This document shows, piece by piece, positions 55,756 through 64,000 of a stretch of 64,000 nt of DNA. This stretch comes from Edaphochlamys debaryana. Its lineage: Eukaryota > Chlorophyta > Chlorophyceae > Chlamydomonadales. Below the pieces are notes generated by a model. The model saw only the letters and a list, made by a program, of their open reading frames with translations, made no database searches and had not been told where the DNA came from. Location: positions 1,116,001 through 1,180,000 of the forward strand of contig JAEHOE010000022.1 of the NCBI GenBank assembly GCA_016858145.1. The letters run 5' to 3'. Position 1 is the stretch's first letter. Every line of letters starts with the position of its first letter. Made by a program: the position numbers and the translations under genes.

Positions 55756-58700
55756 CTAGCCCGCTTCCCCGCGCTCCTTCGCCCCGGCCTTGGGCCACAG
55801 CCGGCTCAGCGCCGGCCCCTGCAGCACGCTCAGGCGCCCTCCGGAGCACTCCACGGCCGTGGCGGGGGCGCCCATGAGCGAGCGGCTGAGGCCCACATCC
55901 GCCATCAGCAGCTGCCCGCCGCACCTGCAGGGGGAGCGAGGAAGGGGGGCATAGCATGGGGGGGCCTTGGGGCATCGGGGGCGAAACCGGGAGCGCTGTG
56001 AGGGCTCATCCATGGCCCATGCGACGTCCCTGTCCCTCAGCTGTCAGCCCGCTGTCCCGTGCCTCTCCCAGACCTTGTCCCGTGCCTTCGTTCCCGCGCT
56101 TGAGTGGCGGAGCGGCCTCACCTCACGTCGACCCGCCCCTCCGGCTGCACCGTGTGCCCAACCACCACCGCCTGAACCCCCAGCCGCCGGGCCAGGGCCG
56201 CCACCTCAGAGCACACCTGTGGGGTTGCGGAAGGCGAGGGGGAAGACGGGGGGGTCACAGGTTGGGACCACAGGCAAGGAAAAGGCCCCGCCCACCTTCC
56301 CAGGTCGCGGCTCTGTGGGCTCTCATAAGCCCGCAGAGCCTACCGCAGCTGCGGCTTTGATAAAGCCCCTGGACGGCTGCACCACACGGTGCCGATCCCA
56401 CGAACTGCCTCACCCCCCCCGGCCCCCCCCTGTGGACCGGCGCGGCCCTGGTCGCCTGTAAGCGTTGCCTACCCTGCTACCCACCCCCCAGACCCCAGAC
56501 CCCAGACCCCTCGCCCCTTACCTGCTGCCGGGGTGCCCTCAGGAAGTGGCGGCTCCACACGGGTCCATCGCCGCCCAGGAGCAGCTCTGCGGGGGGGGGG
56601 GAGCAGGCAGGCGGCGCGGGCTCACCGGCCGGGCCCACGCAGCATGCCCCAAGCCCGCAACCCGCGCGCCGCCCGGTCCTGAACCTGAGCCCAGCACCAT
56701 GAGATGCACAGCTCACCCGCTGGGCGTAATCAGGGCTACCGACGTAGCTGCCTGACCGTGCCTCTGCCCAGCGCCCTCCGTACTCCCACAGCCCACTCAC
56801 CCGCCAGGCGTATTCGAGACTCCGCGTAGCTTTCTAACCCTTGCCCGTGCACGTGCTCCCCCGCCTCCACCGCTCCAGGGCCACCTGAACCTGCTGCTGC
56901 CGCCCCGCCGTGTCTCCTCCCCAGCAACCCCCCGCAGCCCCGGCCCTCGCAGCGCCTCAGCACGTCAGCCACCACCGCGTTCCAGGCCGCCACGTAGGCC
57001 CCAGCGGACAGTGCCGTACGGTTGTGGTCCTGGGCCTGGGCCTGGGCCTGGGCCTGGGCCTGGGCCTGAGCATCCGCGCTGTTGTGCGGCTGGCCCTCCA
57101 TCAGCAGATCCACAGCATCCAGCATCCTGTGCGGGAGTGCGGTGGAGTGCGGAGGGGGAGGTGAGGTTTAACTGGCAGTCTGACGGGGTGCCAGGGCAAT
57201 GGAGGGAGCATGGAGGTGTCCACCCACGCGGGCCGCGCCCCGTCACGCCAGCGCATCCATCCCCTCTGCCTTCACGTGCCAAGCCCTTCCCCATGTGCCC
57301 ATCACCAGCCCTTCTAACCACACCTACCGGCACCCCCAGCGCTGAACCGAACCTCCCCCCGCCTACCCACCCACCCACCCACCCACACCACCCTCCCGTA
57401 GACCCCCGCACCCACCAGGGGAAGGCCCCCGCGTGCACCGCCAGCACCCGGCACCCCCCCGCTTCCGCTAGGGCCGCCACGGGCCGGCCCCGCACCGCCC
57501 GCCCCAGGGGCTGCCCGGGCTCGAGCGCCTGCGCCCACAGCCCCAGGCCCCGCACCAGCAGGGCCTGGTCCTGAGCCGCTCGCGCCGCCGCGGCGGCGGC
57601 AGTAGTGGCGGAGGCGGAGGAGGCCCCGTGCTGGGCGTGGCGTGACGTGCGGTGCCGTGGGCGGGTGGGGTCGGCGTGCGAGAGGGCCACTCGGCCCTGC
57701 CTCTCCCGCCCCCGGTCCTCCCGGTCAGCGCTGTCGCCTGCGCCGTCACCGCCAGATGCCCCGGCCTCCTTACTCTGCCCCTTGCCCTCCGCCTTCGCAC
57801 TGCTACTCCTCCTCCTGCCCTCGGCCCCCGCCTCCGTGTCTCCACCCGTGAGCAGCTCCCGGTCCCGCCAGTGCGGCTTGGTCGGCTCCTCGTCGCGAAG
57901 AGAGGCCGCCTCCTCCTGAGCCTCCTGCCCCGCATTAGTCCCTGGCACGCCGCCGGCGCCTGCCGCCGCCTCCGTGCCTCCCTGCTCCCCGCCTGCCGCC
58001 CCAGACACCGTCCGGCCCCCGCCAGACCCTGCCCCTGGCCCTGCCTCCGCTCCTGCCCCTGTCCCTGCCTCCGCGCCGGCGGCGGCGGCGGCGGCCGCCC
58101 CTGCTGAGCCGCCGCCGCTGGCCCCCGCTGGCGCTCCTTCTTTGCCCTCCGCCCCGGGCCACAGCGGCGGCAGGCGGCCGAGCAGCCCCAGGACCGCCAG
58201 CTCCTGACGGGACACGTACCTGGAGGGATAGTGGATACGAACGATGAAGGCACACAGGGGCACAGGCGGCGGTGCACCGAGCGCACAGTGTATGCCGTCT
58301 GGGAGGCAAGGGAACGGCGTGCGCCGCGCCTGGAGGGTGCCGCCGCGCCCAGCACGCGGAGCACGCCGTCCGAAACACACACACGCTCCCGCAGCCCCCT
58401 CCGTTTCCCCCCCGCCCCCACCTGTAGTCCCCCATGGCCAGCATCAGCTCGTGGTTGCCCAGCAGCATCACCACGTCGCCCCCCGCGGCCCGCGCCTGGA
58501 TCTGGGGTGTGGTACGGCAGTACGGCACACAGCGGCGAGGCGGGGGGCGGAAGCGGACAAGGGCGGGTTTGTCATGGTGTGGGAAGGGAGCGGAAGCCGC
58601 AGCAGCCGTGCCAGCATCGCTGAATCAGAGCCCTACTCCCCCTGCTCCCCTTCAGGCGAAACCTCGAGACGCCTGAGCTGTTCCCTCGAGGAACTCAATA

Positions 58701-59810
58701 CGCCCTGCGGCCCCTCACCCTCAGCCGCTCAAACAGCCCTAGAAGTGCCAGGCTGTCGGGGCCCCGGTCAACGATGTCGCCCAGCTGGACGAGCAGAGTT
58801 TGACCGCCAGTCCAGATCCAATCCCACTCCCAGGGGCCGGGCAGCGGAGGGCCGGAGGGGGCGGACGAGGCTTCCGGGGGGTACGCTGGAGGGGGCGAGA
58901 GGGGCCAGGGTATTTGCGTGCCGCATGCCCCCGCTCCAACCACCTCGGGCATCCCTCCGCCGACCGACCGGGCAGGAAGACCACGAAGGCCCAATCGGAG
59001 GCCAACGGGGTGCTATGGCCCACCCGGGCCCACCCAGGCCCATCAGCGGACCCCACCCAGGCCCGCCAGCGGGCCCACCCGGGCCCACTTACGCGTCTCC
59101 AGGGGGCCCACCAGGCCCGCCAGGCGCAGGGCGGCCAGGGCCGGCTCCGCGTCCCCGTGGAGGTCGGGGACCAGGACTAGGCGGGAGTAGCCGCCCGCGG
59201 GGGCACCGGCGCCAGCCTGGGCTTGCGTGGCTGACTGTGCTGTCGCTGACGAGGAGCCAGCCTGAAGATGTGCTCCATGTGCGGGTGCGGATGCGGGCAT
59301 CCCGGGTGCGGCCGCGACGATGTGGGTTGCGTCGGCAGCAGATGCCGCTGACCCCACACGCTGCGGTGACGGAACGGGGGTAGCGAGGGCCCCCCTAGCG
59401 CTTGCCGAGGGCTCGTGTGTGGGGAAGAGCAGGTGGTAGCGTTGGTCGCGTTGCAGAGCGGGGTCGTGGCGGGGTAGGGGCAGACCTGCCGGGAAGGGGT
59501 TGGGTCGGAAAGGCGCCTGGTGTGGGCTGGCCCCAGCCCAGCCAGCACCGCGACATGATTTGGTCGCTCTGATTGCAAGCCATAACCAATACAGACCTTG
59601 CAGCCATCTCGCTGCAGGAGCTTCATCTGCCGCATTGCGGATGGAGCGCAGCTCCAGGAAGACCACCGCCGCAACTGATAAGAATACTATTGGCAAAGCC
59701 AAAAAGGCTGATGTGCAGGAATACCATCCCGTGGACTGCTGTGAAGGCCGTGCCGGCCGGACATGCTCGGCCGACTCTGCGACTTCTTTCTGAAGGCAAC
59801 GCTCATCCAT
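55756..59810 (-). CDS. Shewanella-like PPP-family phosphatase, membrane-anchored
   Basis: Eight exons (59810-59093, 58885-58719, 58501-58422, 58219-57416, 57126-56801, 56586-56522, 56216-56122, 55924-55756) give 807 aa in phase. Metallophosphatase motifs occur in order: PDLHGD (215-220), GDIVDRG (275-281), GNHE (310-313), VHAG (583-586) and VVVGHT (737-742). The wording around them (ALRLAGL, IQARAAGGDVVMLLGNHELM, DGPVW) is that of Shewanella-like protein phosphatases, Ser/Thr or Tyr phosphatases of plants and algae. The first motif has Pro where the family normally has Gly (GDxHG). A hydrophobic segment at 36-53 predicts a single membrane anchor. About 190 residues of disordered insert separate GNHE from VHAG, and a Gln-Ala run is encoded by a GGCCTG repeat. 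An optional intron, 59599-59487 (GTCTGT donor), could remove part of exon 1. Confidence 0.85.
57030..57067 (+). repeat. (GGCCTG)n coding repeat in phosphatase gene
   Basis: Six units of ggcctg, read on the minus strand as alternating Gln-Ala. The same hexamer encodes Gly-Leu runs in the AP2 genes. It is probably length-polymorphic. Confidence 0.85.
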
Positions 59811-59951
59811 AACGCAGCAGGCTCACGGCATGGTGTTGTATGCGGGATTCTCTTGTGAATGGGATGCGGAAATACCCCGGGACAGGACCCGCATGGGGCG
59901 GGGTGACACGGAGGCGCCCGCCCGCCAATGCATTCTAACACAGTCCTCCCC

Positions 59952-61643
59952 TCAGTCCTCGGTGAGGTCCACCACCTCCACCACCGTCCCCACCACAGCC
60001 TTGGCCACAGCCTTGGCCGCAGCCTTCTTGGCCCGGGATCTGGTCTGCTTGGCGCGGTCCTTGCACCTCTTGCACACGCCGCACAGGCACTTGCTCAGGG
60101 CCCGCTTCTGGTTGTAGCCGGGCAGGCCCGTGCCCTTTGCCAGCTGTGACTTGTAGCTGTGGGAGCCGGAGCCGAGCTCAATCTGGGTCTCCCTGCCCTT
60201 GCGGGAGCGCTCAGACCGCTGCTCGGGGGTGGCGGTGGCCATGTAGGCGGGCAGGCCGTTGCCGAGCTCCTCCTGGGTCTCCCAGGCCTTGGTGGCGTTG
60301 GCGGACAGCTGGTCGGGGGTGGCGGTGGCCATGTAGCCGGGCAGGCCGTTGCTCGGGGGTGGAGGTGGCGAGCCAGGCCTCGAGGGTATCATATCCATAG
60401 GTGGGGGCAGGAAGGAGGGGTGGGCGGCGGCTGGCGGCCATGTCACGTGACAGCCCGGGGAAGATGGCGAGGAACTCGGTCGCTGTCCGAGGGCCAGCTT
60501 CGTACGTGCTGCTGAACAGTGACGCCAGCGTGATCGTCATCTCAGCAGACGGGCACACTGGCATGCCGGGCGCCGGATAGAAGATGCCGATGATGCGGAG
60601 CGAGCTGCCGTTCCCAGCACCGACCGCCTTGTGCCTGTGGTTAACAAACCACGCCTGGGGGAGGAGGGGAGGAGGGGGAGGAGGGGGAGGGGAGGAGCAA
60701 GCATGGCCTGTGTACAGTCAATAGGCCTAACACCTCCACCACCGTCCACCCAGTCCCCAGTCCCCAGTCCCCAGTCCCCAGTCCCCAGTCCCCAGTCCCC
60801 AGTCCCCAGTCCCCAGTCCCCAGTCCCCAGTCCCCAGTCCCCAGTCCCCAGTCCCCAGTCCCCAGTCCCCAGTCCCCAGTCCCCAGTCCCCAGTCCCCAG
60901 TCCCCAGTCCCCAGTCCCCAGTCCCCCAGTCCCCAGTCCCCCAGTCCCCAGTCCCCAGTCCCCAGTCCCCAGTCCCCAGTCCCCAGTCCCCAGTCCCCAG
61001 TCCCCAGTCCCCAGTCCCCAGTCCCCAGTCCCCAGTCCCCAGTCCCCAGTCCCCAGTCACCTTGGAGGATATCAGGAAGGCGCCGGGCATAAGCATGTGC
61101 TTCACGAAACCTCCTGCGCCGTCGGCGCATAGGAGGTCAATGGCGGTGCAGCCGATATTCAACAGGAAGTGCCATGGGTGTCCCTGCATGGAGGCAGTTA
61201 AAAGGACGTGTGAGGTGTCATCTTGATGCGACCCGGCACTGTCAAGCAAAAGCTAAAACACCACGTATATAAGTAGAAACCTTCAAACTCACCTGGTATG
61301 CGCCGTCGTTGTGGAGAGTCGACAATGCGTCGCCACGCTCGACACGCTCGTTGCCGCGGAGGCACAGCTTGGAAAGCCGACCACCAGTAGCCTTGATGGT
61401 GTCGATGATGGCCACTATCGCGGCGACGACGAGGGCCGCGTGCACATCGCGGATGCAGCCCTTGGCCTTGGCGGTGGCCCAGCTGGAGAGGGCCTTGCCC
61501 TTGCCGAAGATGTTGAGCTTGGAGGTTGCGGCGGAGTTGCCATACACGGTGGCGCCCTCGCCCTCGAGGAGGTTGTGCACGGAGTCGTTGTGCGGGATGT
61601 CGCTGATTGTGGTTTGGCCCGTATGGAGCTGGTGCTGCGACAT
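59952..61643 (-). CDS. Unrecognised repeat protein with Cys-rich, basic C-terminus; frame broken
   Basis: Exons 61643-61293, 61183-61061 and 60654 onward join in phase 0. The first 158 residues (MSQHQLHTGQTTISDIPHND, then HAALVVAAIVAIIDTIKATG, GHPWHFLLNIGCTAIDLLCA) match no family I know. Exon 3 leads into a modular repeat: EAWLATSTPEQ, GLPGYMATATPDQLSANATK, GLPAYMATATPEQRSERSRK. A Cys cluster (CLCGVCKRC), a basic stretch and a terminal VVDLTED, resembling a SUMO-interacting motif, follow. After the first repeat (near 60350) the frame jumps: the spliced frame runs out at 60211, whereas the repeat-coding frame continues to 59952. A deletion within the repeat, an assembly error or an undetected intron could explain this. 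Function unknown. Confidence 0.55.
60750..61058 (+). repeat. 7-bp minisatellite (CAGTCCC)n filling an intron
   Basis: About 44 head-to-tail copies, with two 8-bp variants near 60924 and 60939, in the second intron of the minus-strand gene. On the transcribed sense strand it is (GGGGACT)n. The splice donor (AAG|GTGACT) is formed by the edge of the array. Confidence 0.97.
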
Positions 61644-62552
61644 TTTGCTAAGGGAAGGGAAAGTGGAAGTGACGTCTCGGCACAACGCGGGCCCTACTTG
61701 TACTCATGGTTACAGGGATAGGACTGCTGCCCCTGCGGGTCCGCCCACTTGCCTGACGCGACCGCCACCCAACCCGCCCCTCACGATGATGGCCCCTCGA
61801 CCCAAGACACCTTCTGCTCGCAGCCCCTTCCTCGAGGACGCCGGTCACCTTGGACAGAGGACCGACCTGGTGCCATTTCGTGCGTGCGTGCATGCCGGGC
61901 AGGACAATGTACATATGTCCTGACAAGTTGTCATAGGCTTCATGCGATATGCCTTTTACGCCACAGGTAGACCAAAATAAACAGATAAGCCATCTGTGGC
62001 AGTGAGTGCCACGCCGACAACGATGAATGTTCATACCGTATTGCCTGGGTCGGCATGTGCATGCCCATCAGCCAAACTCCCTGGCGCAGCATCCTCAGTA
62101 CTAAGCGTCGAGGGAAAGCTCGCAGGCGCACGAAGGACTTGCCAAGGTGCGGTGCGGGGGTTCGGGGTCGGGCGGGGTTGCCAATCGGCGCGGCGCTCGG
62201 TCGAGGCCACATTTTCACAGCGACAACGTCGCTTTCCCTTCTAATACCACATGTCAACTCCGGACACTTGTAGCTACTCTGTTATTCACGTAGAAACACG
62301 CGCGGTGCCAACTCCGGCTTCGCCGTTGTGGAACTTGCACAGTGCGTGAAGCAACACGAGCTGTGCAGGCACGCTATCCCGGGGCGAGATGTCCCCAAGC
62401 ACGGTGCACCTGCGTATAGACGCGCTTGAGCATAGCCAGGAGCAAGTCGCCTTCTCCCAGGAGGCCCTAAGGCGACTATGAGCGTGGGATGTCGAGGTGA
62501 GGGTTCGCTGTAATACGCTGTACTGGCTGGTGTTTGCGCTGGCGAGCGGGCG
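61644..62552. promoter_or_regulatory. Intergenic region between divergent genes
   Basis: Lies between the start of the minus-strand repeat-protein gene and the plus-strand gene that runs off the right edge, so both promoters are expected here. No gene or defined motif is seen. Confidence 0.35.
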
Positions 62553-62887
62553 GTGTGGCATGGGGGGCTGCGGGCCGGCTGGCAGGTAGTGCCGCGACGG
62601 AGGCGTCGTTATGCTCATCTGTGTCCAGAAGTAGAAGGGAGAGGAGCCGCGTGTTCAGGAAGGCCGGCTGCAGAAGCGGACGCTTGTCGCTGCTCTGTCG
62701 CAACGCTGCTCTGCGTTGCGCTGTATTGCTGTCCTCAAACGAACTTACGCAGCCGGCCAGGCTGCCACAGGTGGCGCTCCTATGCGGTGTTCTCTCCCCG
62801 CCTCCACACCGGTCCCCGCCTCCACACCCTCAACCCCCAAAAACGCCCCCGCGCCACGGTCCCCTGCCCTCCTCCTGCTTCCCACAG

Positions 62888-64000
62888 CGTTATCGACGAA
62901 TGCTTGCCGGAGCGCGGCCGCAGCAGCTTCTCCGGGGAGCTGCTCCGCAGCACGCTCTCGACGCCGTCGTGCTTGTACGCTGACGGGGACGGCTTCGGCC
63001 TCACAGCCTCGGGCGAGGGGGCAGGTGCGCGGAGGGGGAGCCCCCAAGCCCCACACCCACACATCGGTCCTGGCGCGGCACCCGCCAGCCGCCTATCCCC
63101 TTGAACACATACGCTGGTTGTTGTAGGCCTGGGCGTGTGGGAACGGGCAGTCCGTGTGTCCAAGCCTCGCCCTCTTGCCCTGCTCTTGCACCCTTCCCCA
63201 CACCACTCCCGCACAGACTGGTGCTCCTCGAGCGTCGGCGCTGCCTGCCCCGTGTGCGGCCGCTCCGGCCGCCGCAAGGAGCGCCGCAACGGCGTCCTCA
63301 GCCTCCGCCAGCGCCGCAACGGCGTGCTGAGCCTGCGGCGCCGCCGGCCGGCGCTCCTCATCTCACCCGACGTACCCGAGGGCCTGGTCGGGCCCGGGCC
63401 TGGGCCCGGGCAACGATGTGGGTCGGCCTCGGGGCTGGGTGTGCGTCCGTCCAGCTCCGACGCCGCGTCGCGCCTGGCCTACGAGGCAGGGCTGGCGGGG
63501 GTAGGCCGGCCCGGCAGGTGCCTGGCGTGTTACGGCGTGGGCGGGGGCTGCGCGGCTTGTCGCCGACGGGGCCGCGTGGGCGGAGGCGGAGGCGCTGGAG
63601 GCGAGGGCGCGGCGGACGGCGAGGACGAGGACGAGAGGTGCGGGGCTGGGCGGGGCTGGGCGGGGCACGGAGCGTCGCGCGGGCGGGGCGTGGGGTGGGG
63701 CTCGAGCTCGGGGCACATGTGACGTGGCAGCAGGGCACCCGTGCTTCGGAGCTTATGCTCCCCTTTGCCCCGGCGCACTTGGTCCCAGTCCTTGGGCTCT
63801 TGGGCCATGGGCTGTGGGGTGGGGCGGCAGATGTGTTCCAGAGAGGATGCGTCGCAAGTGACAGGCTGTCGTGCAACGCGTCGCTCAAGCTCACCCACAA
63901 CACTCGCCGCGCCGCCCTCTCCTCCCTCCCCTGCGTGCAGCCTTGATCTGGGTCGGCTGAGCTATGGCCACTCCGAGGCGGGGGGCTCTCCGGAGTCGTC
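62888..64000 (+). CDS. Cys-rich (CxxC) protein, unknown function, partial
   Basis: Exons 62888-63024, 63217-63637 and 63941 to beyond the right edge join in phase (GCAG|GTGCGC; GAGAG|GTGCGG; gtgcag|CCTTGA). The protein reads VIDECLPERGRSSFSGELL, then WCSSSVGAACPVCGRSGRRK, and later RCLACYGVGGGCAACRRRGR. The last has the CxxCxGxG...CxxC spacing of DnaJ-type zinc-binding segments, so a zinc-binding, possibly chaperone-like or scaffolding role is possible. A small internal duplication gives RRNGVLSLR twice. The 5' exon is unsure: a frame from 62553 ending SRPGCH at 62771 (donor CACAG|GTGGCG) fits in phase but has weak coding character. Both ends are therefore incomplete. Confidence 0.55.

Noticed and set aside
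56965..58380. 471-codon uninterrupted minus-strand frame.
   Set aside because: It reads through introns of the phosphatase gene. Splice sites and catalytic motifs define a different join.
60750..61058. CRISPR-like array.
   Set aside because: The units are 7 bp, contiguous and without spacers, inside a eukaryotic intron; this is a minisatellite.

Overview
The window is nuclear DNA of a green alga of the Chlamydomonas/Volvox group. It is GC-rich and its genes are densely split by short GT-AG introns. It carries CTG/GGC-rich coding repeats, TGTAA polyadenylation signals, a Chlamydomonas-type L1 LINE, and an array of PTB-type phosphate transporter genes. The species cannot be fixed from the sequence alone. 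I built every gene model by hand, by joining exons at splice sites whose phases agree.

Left part (1-11 kb). An ankyrin-repeat gene of XB3/XBAT E3-ligase type runs off the left edge on the minus strand. A two-exon, nuclear-protein-like gene lies at 5.7-7.1 kb (minus). The rest is gene-poor and contains a 310-bp direct repeat.

Centre (11-30 kb). An intact AP2/ERF-domain gene (minus, 1004 aa) has an inverted, badly damaged second copy at 23.5-29.8 kb (plus). Between the arms lies a third, degenerate AP2 exon, interrupted by a nearly full-length L1 LINE (16,492-21,549, 10-bp target duplication). Intron 1 of the pseudogene arm holds a 2,782-bp insertion. The other arm preserves its exact empty site, giving a 6-bp target duplication and 6-bp terminal inverted repeats.

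Transporter array (30-49 kb). Three complete PiT-family Na+/phosphate symporter genes lie head to tail on the plus strand (636, 635 and 629 codons before the stop). They are followed by a relic fourth unit that keeps the promoter/5'UTR and a decayed exon 1. Intron sequences are unusually similar between copies, which suggests recent gene conversion. Two copies have a private extra intron.

Right part (49-64 kb). Three minus-strand genes follow: an MRS2/CorA magnesium transporter with a mitochondrial-type presequence and a C-terminal EF-hand; a membrane-anchored Shewanella-like PPP phosphatase; and an unrecognised repeat protein with a Cys cluster. An intron of the last gene is almost entirely a 7-bp minisatellite. 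A Cys-rich CxxC protein gene (plus) runs off the right edge.

The most notable signals are the MRS2 plus EF-hand architecture, the insertion with a perfect empty site inside an inverted duplication, the relic PTB promoter unit, and the stop-free WG-repeat minisatellite intron.
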